From NCBI RefSeq assembly GCF_014898055.3, contig NW_026555331.1, forward strand, positions 100,462,684-100,526,683: DNA of 64,000 nucleotides, written 5' to 3'. The DNA comes from Talpa occidentalis. Taxonomy: Eukaryota; Chordata; Mammalia; Eulipotyphla; Talpidae. Shown here in pieces: positions 11,330 through 23,212 of this stretch (its first letter is position 1; each line of letters opens with the position of its first letter). Position numbers and translations under genes: made by a program. The notes under the pieces were generated by a model, which was not told where the DNA came from, made no database searches, and saw only the letters and a list, made by a program, of their open reading frames with translations.

Positions 11330-11600
11330 TTATTTCCCCTACATCAACAATTGGATAACAGCATTGCCCTGCTCAAAAATTTTCAAGGATTCCCTATGAA
11401 GCAAACTCCAAATTTCTAAGCCTGATATTCCAGGCCCAAAATGGTCTGGTACTGCCATCTGCCACAGTCCTGTCTTTCTCCCTGTCTTCCTTTTGTGCAA
11501 ACGATGCTTCTGCCAAAATGCCCCTTACTCAGCTGGGCCTTTCCTAATATATCTACCTAATCTTTCTTCTGAACCTCTATAGACTTATCCACATAATAAG
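11330..11600 (+). mobile_element. L2 LINE fragment
   Basis: 'ctgctcaaaaattttcaagga', 'gcaaactccaaatttctaag' and 'ttccaggcccaaaatggtctgg' follow the order of the L2 3' third ('ctcaaaaaccttcaatgg', 'aagtccaaactcctcag', 'ttcaaggcccttcacgatctgg'). Confidence 0.75.
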
Positions 11601-11604
11601 GTCA

Positions 11605-12140
11605 CCCTAACAATAACAAAAAAGGCATCAGCATCTGTTGCTGATTGCTTCTTCCTCACCTAGGGTACTGGAGTTCCTCCCATATGAAGGTTGCTCAGTG
11701 TCCTGGGGTAAGCTGCAGAAAGTGCACGTACCTCCTCCTTACTGAGGAATCAGAATCCCCTAGATTAGGCAGGTCTCAAAAGAAATCTGTTGGTATCCTA
11801 ATTCTCATGGAGTCACTGTGGAACAACTTTTTTTTCTGTTTTCTCTTCCCCTACCCCAAAGTCTCCTGTGGATCCACAGGATTCAGATGTTGGGTAAATG
11901 TAGAAAGGACATTGTGCTGTACTTGAAATTAACCCTCCTGCCAAAATGACAGCATTCTCATGGAGACAAGTATGTTTTATCTACTCCATCTTCTCACAAG
12001 AACTCCCTTAGCCACTGACACAAGAGGATGAGGGGTTGGTTTTCCCATATATTTTCCAGAAAAATGTTACCATGAATTACTGTTATGGTTGAGATGTATC
12101 ATGTCCCTCAGATATACTGGACAGAAAAATATTTAAGACG
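11605..12140. other. no recognised feature
   Basis: A 93-codon open stretch (11645-11926, +) has no recognisable homology. Confidence 0.4.
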
Positions 12141-12144
12141 TACA

Positions 12145-12375
12145 GATTGTATGAACTGCACTACCCAACACAGTGACTACTTGCTGTGACTGCTGAGTGC
12201 TTGCCATGTGGCTGGTCCCACTGAGAGGTGCTGTGAGTATAAGATTTCAAAGATCTACTTGCCTAAAAAGCAAAATATGTATGACATATTTTGTAATATT
12301 TCCTCAAAAATATTGAACTGATAATATTTTGGATCTAATTAGGTCAAATAGTTTGATTAAGATTTGTCATTAAGA
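12145..12375. mobile_element. hAT-like MITE fossil
   Basis: 'gctgagtgcttgccatgtgg', 'cactgagaggtgctgtgagt', 'agatttcaaaga' and 'tgataatattttggat' are in the order of a known mammalian MITE. A second fragment of it is at 15255-15385. Termini not seen. Confidence 0.5.
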
Positions 12376-12391
12376 TTGATTTTTATACACC

Positions 12392-12566
12392 TTTTTTCTT
12401 TTTTTGATTTATATATTTTTTATTTTATTTTATATATTTTTACATCATTTTTCATTTTTGCACAATGTAAGCATTTTCATATTGTTTATATTTCCCATAC
12501 AATTCCCACCTCCCTTATTTTGACCCTAATGCCTCCTCCCTTCCACACCCCCACGTAGTGTGTCTC
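12392..12566 (-). mobile_element. L1 3'UTR, 3' part of a 5'-inverted (twin-primed) copy
   Basis: Antisense of the same L1 3'UTR seen at 3917-4095 and 6800-7002 ('catttttgcacaatgtaagc', 'cccttattttgaccctaat'), with the A-tail as a T-rich run on the left. It stops at 'gtgtctc', where an upstream piece of the same L1 begins in the opposite orientation. Confidence 0.85.
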
Positions 12567-12700
12567 AGCGAAATAAGCCAGAAAGAAAAAGAAAAACACT
12601 GAACAGTCTCACTCAGAGCAGGAATTTAGAAAACCTAAATAAGGGACCAGGAAAAAAACTAATTACAATAAAGTAAAAATCAAAATCAACAGCAACTATA
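12564..12700 (+). mobile_element. L1 ORF2 end, inverted 5' segment of the same copy
   Basis: 'agcgaaataagccagaaaga ... atcaacagcaactata' is the last part of L1 ORF2 in sense. In the element this lies directly before the 3'UTR start present in the antisense piece; only about seven bases are missing. The join has a CTC microhomology. This is the expected product of twin priming during target-primed reverse transcription. Confidence 0.85.
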
Positions 12701-12704
12701 TACG

Positions 12705-13775
12705 TTTTTAAACAGCACCATTTCCAAGTGATATACAATATGATTATAACTTGGCACAGTTTTTAAAGGTGAAAAATACTAGCTCAGTAATAAAAGACCT
12801 GGTACATAAAATGATAAGGAGTGGTATTCTGCCGCTTACAGATTGTGTACTTTTATACCTCCAACTAGAGGATGGAAATAAGCCACCAGGAGGGAGTACC
12901 CATCCAAATTAATACTGGAAAGTTTACTTCTCTGGACATCTTGAAGCATGATATTTGCTCCTAATTGTGAAGAAACAACTTGCTGGTAACTTCAAAAGTT
13001 GCCACTACCAGGCAGGAAAAAAATTGCAAGTCATCAAGACATATTCATATATTTTCAGCAGAATGTAATGGATACTGTGACTCTGCTAGAAGCAAGAGAT
13101 AGTCATACCTGAAATCAGCACAGAGAAATATAAAAACGTGCTGACTAAGTTATAATATAAAACAGGTCTGGGAGCCCAGCCAGGCTGACTAGCCACGATA
13201 CTTAGCAGAGGAGTTATTTTGGAGCAGAAGACTTGCCTTCCCCAATTACTGTGTCCTGTTGAACAAAGAGCCAGAGTCTCAGACCTTCCTGCACAGCCAA
13301 CAAAAGGTCTTGATCAACAAGGGTTTCTCTGATACAGTCCTCAAATATCTTAACTTTGCTTCTTTGGGAATCGAAATTCACCACAGATCTTTATTCCTCG
13401 TATCAACATGTGCCATTCTGAAGATTCAGGATCATGCTTGGAGAATATTACCGCAAAATATGCCAGGAGCCTGACAAGCATATCTCATGAAAATGTGGAG
13501 GATGCATGTATGGGAAGGGAAATTGTTACAGCAAAGTTGCTGCAACAACTTTGTACCCCCTAAGTGAAATAATGTTCAGCCAGCAGTCTCTCAGGAACTG
13601 ATACTATGTTTACCATTGGTAATGGTTTTAAAAATATCATTCCTGTACTTACTAAAGGTAATTCCTATCCATTATAAAAAAAAAATAAACAATATAGAAG
13701 TGGATAAAGTAGAATGCAATTTCTCTTCCCAAATTCAAATCCATCCAGAGTACTCTGGGTTTTAAAATGCAGATA
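12705..13775. other. no recognised feature
   Basis: No family or frame stands out. A 71-codon open stretch at 13259-13474 (+) is chance-sized. Confidence 0.4.
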
Positions 13776-13779
13776 TTAT

Positions 13780-14060
13780 TATAGATATATACAAGTAAAT
13801 ATATATGTTTTTCAATGAGATCATATGTGCATCACATTTTGTAATGTTGTGGACATTTTCAATATCATGTGTATAGACTTATTTTTTCCATTTAATTGTT
13901 GCATAATATTCTATCTATGAATAGTTTATTTAAATATAATTCATTTCAACAAATGCCTGAAATACAGAAAGTTATCAATAAATCTTGCCTATTATTATTT
14001 ATAAATTATACAAATATTTCCATATCTCCTTATTTATACTTTCTTATTCGTAAACCTATT
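13780..14060 (-). mobile_element. probable old L1 3'UTR, antisense
   Basis: 'catttaattgttgcataatattct' type text followed by 'tagtttatttaaatataattc' resembles the antisense 3' region of old L1 ('ggctgcataatattccattg ... ataatttatttaacc'). Confidence 0.4.
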
Positions 14061-14412
14061 TACTTGCTTTTTTCTTCTTATTTTAATATAACAATTCCAA
14101 GAATATGTTTAGATTACAAAATAAAATTTATCTTCTATTTATCGGGTCTACATTTTTGTTTTATTTTTATCTTTATTACTATGTTCTATTTTCCTAAGGC
14201 TACTGTTGGTGTTCTTCTAGTTTCTAGAATTAAATATGTATTTATAGTATTTTTTTTTCTGTTTTCTGAAAGGTATTCCGAGGCTATCCATGAAAAATAT
14301 TTTAATGTGGCTTTGGCTGCATTCCCTATGTTTTAATATATAGTCATTGCACTATAATTTATCTAGATAAATCTTAATTTCAACTTTGATTTCCTTTTAA
14401 TCAAAGCATGAA
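14061..14412. other. AT-rich sequence, nothing recognised
   Basis: The 146-codon frame at 13896-14336 (+) runs across here and the L1-like piece. Its Phe/Ile/Tyr-rich reading reflects AT content and does not suggest a real membrane protein. Confidence 0.4.
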
Positions 14413-14414
14413 AT

Positions 14415-14651
14415 AGCACTGGGCTTCGAAGCTGCCCGCAGCCTCTGCAGCACCAGTTCGATCCCTGGCTGATGGCGAGGGTCCCACATGGCGCACTGAC
14501 CTCTCCTGCCACGTCCGTTGCTCCCCTCAGCAGTGTATTTCATCAGTCTGCCTGTTCTTCTCCCCACTCTGACTCTGGTGAATTCTCTCACCCTCCTGCA
14601 CTTCTGATTGTACCCAGTGCTTGTATAAATAAATAAATAAATCTTAAAAAA
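14415..14651 (+). mobile_element. T+ SINE, subfamily A, 5'-truncated
   Basis: Begins at 'agcactgggcttcgaagctg', so the A-box side is lost. B-box GTTCGATCCC and tail AAATAAATAAATCTT plus A-run are present. A short duplication AAAGCAT may flank it (14403-14409 and about 14651-14657). Confidence 0.85.
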
Positions 14652-14659
14652 AAAGCATT

Positions 14660-15250
14660 ATCTAAAGATAATGTTGTTGTTTTTACATTTTCACTAATGT
14701 TACACATTAGTATAAATAGTAATATTGTTATTGGTAAGCTTCAGTTTTATTGCATTTTACTTGGGGAATATGAATTATTTGCTTTCTATTTTTAAGAAAC
14801 CATTGGTTTTTCCTTGTCATAGAAAGGACATTTCCTTGGCTCATGTGCTTTCAATGTGCTAGTGGGATAAAATGCAGCCCAGTAATCAGGGAACATAATG
14901 CAGTCACAGTCTGCTATTATCAGTGGGTTTGCCACCCAGAAGAGGTCCTGTCACACAAGAAACCAGTCATTGCTTGCTCCATGCAGGAATGCACTCCTGC
15001 TTGGTGTTGTGAGCTGCTAAGCTAGAATCACAATCTCATTTTTACTTTTAATGTTTGCAAACTCTCACATGAGTAAACTGTAAAGTCAGTATCAGAGATG
15101 AGAGCTGTGACTGAGAAATTCCCACCGTATAGACTGAAGGGCAAATGAGACCATGCTACGCTTTTTTTGAGCCAGTTTTGATCACCAATGTATTTATTAC
15201 ATTTAGCTAGGAACAGTATCCTCAACTAATGATCCTCTCCTATCTAATGC
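14660..15250. other. no recognised feature
   Basis: Unique-looking, moderately AT-rich. No frame above 65 codons. Confidence 0.4.
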
Positions 15251-15254
15251 TCTA

Positions 15255-15385
15255 GAGTTGCATACCACTATACACTAGCCACTACACTCATGTTTACTTA
15301 AATTTAAATTAAATTTTAAAAATCGGTTCTTCTACTGTGTCCAATAGCCACTGCGACTAGAGGAGGTTGTGCTGGACAATGCAGA
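15255..15385. mobile_element. hAT-like MITE fragment
   Basis: 'actagccactacactcatgt', 'ttaaatttaaattaaatttta', 'gtccaatagccactgcgact' and 'gctggacaatgcag' are words of the same MITE as 12145-12375. Confidence 0.6.
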
Positions 15386-15688
15386 CATAAAACAAAAGCA
15401 TTAATAATTTTGAAGTAACATACAAAAGGTGTCTAATGAAGTTCCTCTCCATACATTAACTTATCTCCTCATGTTCCCTCACAGCCACACTTCTTGAAAG
15501 ACGTTGTATATATGTTACCTGCACTTTTCACCCCCTGTTCACAATTCATTCCATGTAAACTGGTTTGGTATACTCCTTTCTTCCCCAAACTGTCCTTCTG
15601 AAGGTGATTAAGGATTTCTATGTCACCAAATTCAATGGACCCTTTTCAGCATTATTTTACACAGTATCATTCAACATAATTAGCAACC
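15386..15688. other. no recognised feature
   Basis: Nothing distinctive; it could be a decayed 5' continuation of the L2 that follows. Confidence 0.35.
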
Positions 15689-15689
15689 A

Positions 15690-16860
15690 CTTTTCAAAAT
15701 TCTTTTTCTCTTGACTTCATTGGCACTTTCAGGCATTTTCCTGGACTTTCCTTCTCAGTGTGCTTTCCTAGCTCTTCTTTACTAACACTGGGTGTCTTCA
15801 GGGTCTCACTCTGGGACCTTGTCTCTTCCCATATATATATTCTCCCTCTTTGCTAACTGATGCATCCTAATGACTTTAAATATGCTTTCTGTTTTTTTAT
15901 ATAGCACTCCTGAATTTATCCAACCTTGATTATTCTTTCAATTTTAGACCCTTAGCACCATCTATACACAACTATTTAGGACTTTACTTATCCCAAAACG
16001 GAACTCCTATTCTCTTAAAAACGTCATCTTTCTGCTAGTCTGTTCCACTCAGTAAATGATAGCAACATTTATCTACTTTCCCAAATCAGAAACCTAGGAG
16101 TTAAACTTGATTTGCTTTTCTCTCATCATCATATCTAATGTTAGCCTAGGTTCTATCCACTCACCATTAGAAGATATCTCAAATCCACCCACTTCTATGG
16201 CCACACTCACTCCCTTTGTCCAAGCCACCTTTCACCTGAAGTCCTGAAAAAACTCCCAGTGGCTCTTTCTGCACCCAATTCTTGTTCTTATTATAATTAT
16301 TTCTCCTTAGAGCAGCCAAAGACCTAGTCTTAGAATGTCAGTCAAATCATTTTACTCCCCAACTTACAACCCTTCAACATATGCTAAGTCTACAGGTTGA
16401 CATCTAAGAGTAATAACAAGACCTATAGCCTGTAGTGGCCAGGTCCCCACATATTTCCCCAGTTCCATGTTGCACCCTGGTCCCCTTCCTGTATATGTAC
16501 ACCCATACTAACCTTCCTTCATTTTCTCTTTAGTAGGTACCAGACCCTTTTTCTCTATGGGTCTGTTGTACATGCTATTTCTGTGGACTGAAATGTTCTT
16601 CTCCAAGCTTCACCTGGGAGAACACATTTTTTAGGTCACAAATGTCTTCCTTAAAGAGGCTTATCCTGGTCTACTGCTCTATATATTGGCAACTTGTGTT
16701 GTTTCTTCAAGGAATTCATCACAGTTTGTACCCATATATTTTTCTATGTGATTATTTGTTTCTGTCTGTCTTCTTGCTCCATTGGGGGAAGAACAACATC
16801 TGTGCTCTTCTGTATGGTAAACTTGGAGCTTAACAGTGATTGATACTTAAACAACAACTG
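15690..16860 (+). mobile_element. long L2 LINE segment: ORF2 3' part and 3' region
   Basis: The largest L2 in the window. Landmarks in order are 'ctgggaccttgtctcttccc', 'tgactttaaatatgc', 'cccaaaacggaactcctatt', 'agaaacctaggagttaaact', 'tccaagccacctttcac' and 'caaatcattttactcccc'. These match the reverse-transcriptase 3' part of L2 and the region after it. All frames are broken. Confidence 0.8.
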
Positions 16861-17435
16861 AATGAGTGGAGGGAAGGAAAAAGGGAAGGAAAAAGTAACT
16901 AAATTTAAGTGAAAATCTGGAATACTCCAGCCTCAAACCCATCTTCTTCATTGAAAGTAATTTTGTACTGAACACACTCTTGTTATGTGGCTATCTAGTA
17001 TGTTCTCCTAACCTCTGTGTGCACCATGTTTTTAAAGTCTTCCCATTCTCTAGCAAGAATAATCACTTTGCCTCCAGCTCTCCCATCACTCTAAACAAGG
17101 CCACTTGTAAAAATGCTACTTTTGAAATATCTCAATGTGTTTTTAATAAACTTGAGTTAGAGTGAGTCACAAACTACCAGAGAGTTTTGAAGGATAGTTT
17201 TCTTAATGACTTAAATACCTAAATTTGGTATTTCCTGCAATGGCCCAAATAGGATTATTTTTAGGCCTTTTAAAAAAAAAAAACACAAGCATTAAAAAAG
17301 ATATAATATCTCCAATATGGTAAATGACCAAAGAGATACATTAAATATGTAAGTTAGGGGCTTGACTACTGAAGTATAAGCATAACCAAGTCACAAAGAG
17401 AAATAAAGGAGACAGCACAGGGTAGGGACAACACT
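16861..17435. other. no recognised feature
   Basis: Lies between two L2-like blocks in the same orientation and may be diverged or inserted sequence between them. Confidence 0.35.
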
Positions 17436-17439
17436 TACC

Positions 17440-18290
17440 TAATTTCTCAAGTCATAAACCTAAGAGTTATTATTGATTCATACATGATATTATTGTTTCA
17501 TCATCTGGGGCAAATCCTAGCATCTTAACATTTCTGTCCTGACATTATTACTATTTTATTCATACAACCTCTGAATTATGATGACTGGCAGGTCCAAAAT
17601 AAAGAGAGCCATAACACTATCGGGGAGTTTTGACTTTCTGCCAAGACTACAGATATGTGGATATTTCACAATAGTGGTTTCTGGACTTCACTCAACGTGT
17701 CTCTTATTTTGCTCATATCCGCTCTCAATCCCTTCAATTTGTTCTCCATGCAGCAGCCAGATTGGGCATTTTCAAATTTGAATTTGAAATTGATTGTTAT
17801 ACTACTGACTGTTTCTCAGATAAATCTGTAAACTGCTCACTGTCCCCGCAGGCTAGTTCATCTGCTTCCTACGTTATTCTTCATCCATCTCTGTGGTCCC
17901 ATTGCATGTGAGATTCCCAGTTCCTCAAATGCACTGAGTGACATACACCCTGCTTGATCTGCTGGGAAGACTCTCTTTGATTTCCCCTTCCTGACACCCT
18001 CACTCCAAACCTTCTCATCTCAGAACAAGCATGAGTTCCTCAGGGAAACACTTCCCTGGGCTCCCATTAAATGTGTTCCTTGTGCCTCTCCTTTAGAGTT
18101 GTTAAGAAAATTGTCACTTAAGTACAGTTCCTTTTCATACAGGGTCTTTACATCAGTTTCTGATCACCCTAGCTAAGAGGATCTAAGACCAGGGACTTGC
18201 CTAATATTACTCCCATTGTGCTCACATCTCCTGGTAGAAACCAGCACAGAACCAATTATCAGAAAATACTTTAAAATGATAAATAAGTAA
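17440..18290 (+). mobile_element. L2-like LINE, 3' part
   Basis: 'cataaacctaagagttattattga' (an 'aacctaggagtcatccttga' relative), 'ttcaatttgttctccatgca' and 'gcagccagattggg' are L2 ORF2-end words. Later text fits the L2 3' region. Same strand as 15690-16860; possibly a second insertion. Confidence 0.6.
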
Positions 18291-19105
18291 GCGAGTGGGT
18301 AATTCATATTTTTAAGTAAATTGTGCTATTTAGGTGACCAAAGTTCAATTCCTTTTGAAAATCTTCATGAGTTATGTGTAATATCTCCTGAGCTTTGTAT
18401 TTTCTGGTATGTTGGGTGTTCTTTTTTCTTCCACACAGACTTGGGTCTGTATGATTATTTACTGATGTGTAGAGTGTAGTGAGGATAGTGAGGGACTGGT
18501 GATAACAGCCAGACTAGAGGACCAGATCAGAAACTTGATGAGAGTGAATCCACTGAGGAGTGGGTATTAGAGGAAAGATGAGAATTTTGGTCACCTATGG
18601 TTCGTCCAAGTAGGTCTATCATACAAAAGCAAGAAAACCAGGATTGGGTTGGTATTTCAGTGTACAACCATCTGGGTTGGTGCTTAGTTTATGAACACTG
18701 GAAACAGCCTAACAGCTTTAAGAAGACTTAAAGTAGTCACATTTGCATATCACAACCCTATACCTCTATCCAGAAGTGATTGAGCCACAGTTAGATTTTA
18801 GTTGGTCAAAGTCTCTCTCCCAGGAAAAGGAAACCAGGAATTGGAAAACAAGAAGACTGGGAATTAATAGAATGAAGTCCATAGATTAGCAGTGGACTCT
18901 AGAGCCATTTCTGCCCATGGTTGTTCAACTCTTGATTCTGTGAGATGTCTCTGTAATCTTCCAATAAATTTCCCCTCCTTTTTTGCAGCCAGTCAGAGCT
19001 AATTTCTGTTATTAGCAACTCAAAGAGCCCCATGACTACAAGTATAGAGAAGGCACCTCTATGCAGGTTTTAACTGAAACTGCAAATGTAAGGAGGTCAT
19101 TTTAT
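18291..19105. other. no recognised feature
   Basis: No repeat family, gene or RNA seen. Confidence 0.4.
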
Positions 19106-19109
19106 AAAT

Positions 19110-19335
19110 TACAGGAGAGATAATAAGAGGGAGAGAGACTGAGTGTGACAGAGCAAGAATGAAATAAAGAAACAGGGAGAATATGTGAGTAAGAAAGAGA
19201 GAAGGGGAAGGGCAAAATGAGAGTGAAAGCCACCTGGAGTGTGTAGAGTGTGAAAAGTAAGAGAGAACAAGAGTGAGAATGAGAAGGAGTCAGAGAGACA
19301 CAGGGAGACACACATGAGCAAGTGAGGGGAGGAAA
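19110..19335. repeat. purine-rich low-complexity tract
   Basis: GAGA, AAGA and GAGT words dominate. The antisense Ser/Leu/Thr frames are artefacts. Confidence 0.7.
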
Positions 19336-19486
19336 CTGGTAAATTAGACCAGAGAAAAGTACTTTTCTAATCTAAACAGTGAAATTCTATTGGGGCTTAA
19401 GTCAAATAATGCCCCCAACTTAGGAAATAAGGCATGCTAAAAAGAAAAAAAAAAAATAGAAAAATAGCAGTTTAAAAATGTAGGGA

Positions 19487-19757
19487 GGGCCTCCCTGGTG
19501 GTGCAAGGGGTTAAGACACAACCTACTCTAGCTAACGGCAGCCTCTGCAGAACGAGTTTGATCCCCAGCCAGGGAACAACCCACATGGCGCAGCAGACCT
19601 CTTCTGACTCGCACACTGCTCCCCTCAGCAGTGTATTTCAGTCAGTCTGCCTGTTCTGTTCCGCACTCTGTCTTTAGTGAATCTTCTCAATCCCACACCT
19701 CTGGCCTGTACCCCCGTTCTTGTATGCATAAATAAATAAATTTTCAAAAAAAAATTT
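19487..19757 (+). mobile_element. T+ SINE, subfamily B
   Basis: GGGCCTCCCTGGTGGTGCAAG head, GAGTTTGATCCCC B-box region, AAATAAATAAATTTTC tail. The duplication TTTAAAAATGTAGGG / TTTTTTAAATGTAGGG at about 19471-19485 and 19756-19770 marks the ends. Confidence 0.9.
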
Positions 19758-19801
19758 TTTTAAATGTAGGGGAAAATTAACCTGTCAGATACTATCTGTC
19801 A

Positions 19802-19822
19802 GATAATTCTGACAGAATTATC
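19802..19822. repeat. 21-bp perfect palindrome
   Basis: GATAATTCTG A CAGAATTATC: 10-base arms around a single central A. Confidence 0.9.
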
Positions 19823-19829
19823 AGCCACA

Positions 19830-20390
19830 CTCAAACTGTGAATGGGAAAGCAACACTTGCGCTTCTTGAAGGAGTTGAGATTTATTTTTTTTCCTGGTAG
19901 GATTTTGCATTGCGCCCCCCCCCCCACGCCCCGACACTACTTTGGTTTAACCTACCCTAGGCTGGAGGTTATGGGGAAATATGAAGAAAAAAAAAAGTAG
20001 ACTACAACATGGGTGAGGAGGAATCATAAATCCCGAGAAGCACAGTGCAGGTACACAAGTACTCATTTAAACATTTTCAGACAGAGATGACATCTGACCT
20101 AGTGATTTCCTCACATGAAAATCTGGTGGATTTAAAGCAAGAGATGGCTTTTGGTCAAGTTTATATTACAGATTTATTGAGCCACTTTTGACCTTCTAAC
20201 ACTTTTGACCAGATTAAATGTAAAAGAGCAGCTTTGTGCCAAGAAAAAATCAATTTGTTAATCACCAAATCTTACTGAATTTCATGGATAGTTGAAATTC
20301 TTGCTTACTTAGGCTGAATAAATCAACAACTCCTCACAAATTTTGATATATTATAGAAGTGAGTAATGCAGGCTTGAACAGAGCAGTGCT
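19830..20390. other. no gene; poly(C) tract inside
   Basis: A run of about 13 C lies near 19913-19926 ('gcgccccc...'). Otherwise nothing is recognised. Confidence 0.45.
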
Positions 20391-20394
20391 TACA

Positions 20395-20800
20395 GAATGA
20401 CAGGTGACTTTCCTGCAAGGCACTGCTCACCTGCCAGCCTCTTCCTGAACCTGCTGCCATTACTGAGTTCTCCCCACTATGGGACCCTTCTATCCCCTCG
20501 AACCCTTAGGAAACATGTCACCTATTCTCTCTGCCTGGAATGTTATGTCCCATACTTCTATCTCTGCCTTCCTCAGACTCTTTTATCACATGTTTTCATA
20601 ACAGAGGGGTTGTTTCCTTCACAGCATTCCCCTGGTATGATTGATTTGTTAGATGTTGTTCCTGAAGTATCTAGATTATTGGCTCTGCGAGGGTAAGGAC
20701 AGGCAGGTCCTTTGTCATGACATACTGTATCCCCAGGGCCTAGTAAAACGCTTGTTATGTAGTAGGCATTTGATAAATACTTATTCGTAAAAGGGTAAAG
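20395..20800 (+). mobile_element. L2 LINE 3' end
   Basis: 'ctctctgcctggaatgttatg', 'gccttcctcagactc', then 'tatccccagggcctagtaaaa' and 'tagtaggcatttgataaatac' form the canonical L2 3' terminus in sense. A 99-codon frame here is not a gene. Confidence 0.85.
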
Positions 20801-20804
20801 CTAA

Positions 20805-22175
20805 ATAATAACTGCTGCTGCCTTCTAACCTCAACGTGCCATTTATAAAAAGACCAGATGGGCATTTTTTCATTCTAGCCTACAAACACTTAGGACAGTG
20901 GAGTCCTTAGTCCATTATCAGCATTTCCCCTTTCTTCCTGCTGCATCTACTCAGGATCCAGATCCTGTCATGCTGCATCTTAATGTTTCACACATTTGTC
21001 CCCTTCTCCCCTTTCACAGGATGACTGTCCCAGGAACACCATCACTAAAACCTGTTCACTAGTTTTCTTGGTCCTCCCTTGAATTCCACCTCCATGGAGT
21101 TTTTCAGCTCAATTCAGCCTGGGTTTCCAGTTGAAATAGTGCCACACCAGTCCCTCTTGAAGTGTCTTAACACTGGCTAAAATAGTTTAGATACCCTAAA
21201 ATCATCCACAGAGCTCTAAAGATTATATCAGTTATAATTCAGACACAGATGGATTTAGAATAGCCCACCCAGTTTTTACCCCAACTTATTTTATCTACCT
21301 TCATAAGGTAGGGGAGGTACTTCAAATCTGTCCCCTTGATAGATCACTGACTCAGGTGCCAACCATGTACCTACTAGGAAACACATCAGCCATTCCCTGG
21401 GCCTCTGGGGTGGTTTTATTCCTCAGTCCATGTCAACATCTAGCAGACATTAAAAAAAAAAAATACAGAAAACAACTGGGTCAGAAGAAACATGGGAGAT
21501 GTATTCTGGCATTAATGGATAGCTTCCTGAGAAAAGAGGATGATGAAGAAAAGTGTCATGGTAAGAATGACGCTGGAAAATTTTTTTTAAGTATTTTGTG
21601 TGTAATTGGAGTACCAGAGGGCCAGGCAAACAGAGGTAAAAGATATTTCCTCAGATAACAAAACAGTGTGAAGAGAATACCTAGTAGACTTTTGGAACTG
21701 GACTGAGGGATGGGAATGTTTACAACTATATTTCAGAGGAAATTTAAGAAAATCTATCAAGAATATTGCCTGAGAAAAGGACCAATGAGATTGATTTTGC
21801 CTTTTTTCAGATAAGCAAAATGAAGAAATCATGCACAAAACCACCACAACAAAAATAGGTATCTGATGAAAGAAACCATGGAAAAGAAAGGGACATCATT
21901 CTGGAGATAGAGAAAAAAATCAAGCATCCAAGAATGGTCTCCTGCAAAATACGAAAGAAAATCTCAGAAAACTGCTTCATAAGATGTAAAATGACTCACT
22001 TCTGTGGTGAAAAAAAGAAAAAAAGCTGTAAGAGATTAGTTGGCATAAAGAAACTACAGAAAGATAAACAGGGAGATGACAAGTAATAAAGGATTGCAAG
22101 AGGAATCTAAAAATAAAAAAGCAAACTTTTAATCCACATTGATGGCAATAAAGAACAAAATTGACACTGTGGAAA
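20805..22175. other. no recognised feature
   Basis: A 100-codon frame (21356-21658, +) and an 86-codon frame (-) overlap each other and show no homology. Around 21840-22130 the + strand is A-rich in a way that could hide a very old LINE. Confidence 0.35.
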
Positions 22176-22179
22176 TCGA

Positions 22180-22345
22180 TGGCATGGGTTGGCAAACTTG
22201 AAAGTTTCTCACACTGAGCAGAAAATGTGTGTGAATGTCCAAGTCCCAATCCCAGAAATTCTGAATTGACCTTAAGTGGAGCCCAAGTATATATTTTGCT
22301 GTTTTGTTTTTAATTCTTATGTGCAAGCAACATCTGAGACCAATT
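22180..22345 (+). mobile_element. MER5-like hAT MITE
   Basis: 'cccagaaattctgaattgac' and 'tgtgcaagcaacatctgaga' recall MER5A. Ends not determined. Confidence 0.5.
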
Positions 22346-22670
22346 AAGTCAGAATCTTTGGGAATGGAACCCTGGAATCAGTAAAGAGCATCCTGGACAT
22401 GACATGGTGCAGTTAAGCCTGAGAACTCTGATCTAGAAGCCTGGGAACAAAAATTCATGGTTATTTTTCATTTATGAAGACAACAGAAGACATAGTCAGG
22501 CATATAAGCACTGAGAAGAAACCAATATATCATCTAGAAGAAATAACATGAAGGCATCCTTCAACTAACCAAAACATGAAGCAAAAAAAAAAAAAAAAAA
22601 CCCTCAAAATTAGTAAAGTGATAGTAGAAATCCACAAAAATACATATATCATATCCATATATATCTAGTT
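22346..22670. other. no recognised feature
   Basis: Only an A-run of about 18 near 22583. Confidence 0.4.
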
Positions 22671-22687
22671 TAAAATGTCAGTATCCT

Positions 22688-22951
22688 GGGCCTCCCTGGT
22701 GGTGCAAGGGGTTAAGCACAGCACTATGAAGCCATCTGCAGTCTCTGCATCACCAGTTCAATCCCTGGCCGGCCATGGAGCTACCCACATGGCACACCAG
22801 ACCTCTCCTGTCCCACCTGCTTCTCCCCTCAGCATTGTATTTCAGTCGGTCTGCCTGTTCTGTTCCCCACTCTGTCTGGTGAAACTTCTCATCCCGCACC
22901 TCTGACCTGTACCCCAGTTCTTGTATGCATAAATAAATAATTTTTTTAAAA
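22688..22951 (+). mobile_element. T+ SINE, subfamily B, outer member of a nest
   Basis: Head 'ggcctccctggtggtgcaag', A box and B box readable, tail AAATAAATAATTTTTTTAAAA. The duplication ATGTCAGTAT lies at 22675-22684 and, beyond the nested element, at 23244-23253. This shows that the two SINEs form one insertion in another's tail. Confidence 0.92.
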
Positions 22952-23212
22952 GATAATTATTTATTTATTTATGCAAGAACCAGGGTACAGGCCAGATGCA
23001 CAGGAGGGTGAGAGGATTCACCAGAGACAGAACGGGGAACAGAACGGGCAGACTGAAGAAATACACCGCTGAGGGAAGCAGTGGGCGAGGCAGGAGAGGT
23101 CTGCCGCGCCATGTGGGACCGTCGCCGGCCGACGGGATCAAACCGGTGCTGCAGAGGCTGCAGACAACTTCACAGCGTGGTGCTCAACCACCTGTGCCAC
23201 CAGAGGAGGCCC
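22952..23212 (-). mobile_element. T+ SINE inserted antisense in the tail of another SINE
   Basis: Reads TTATTTATTTATGCAAGAAC ... CCACCAGAGGAGGCCC, a complete antisense copy closer to subfamily A in its body. It is flanked by a duplication of the host tail (AAATAAATAATTTTTTTAAAA at 22931-22951, AAATAAATATTTTTTTAAAA from 23213), so it landed in the A-rich tail of the older copy. Confidence 0.92.
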
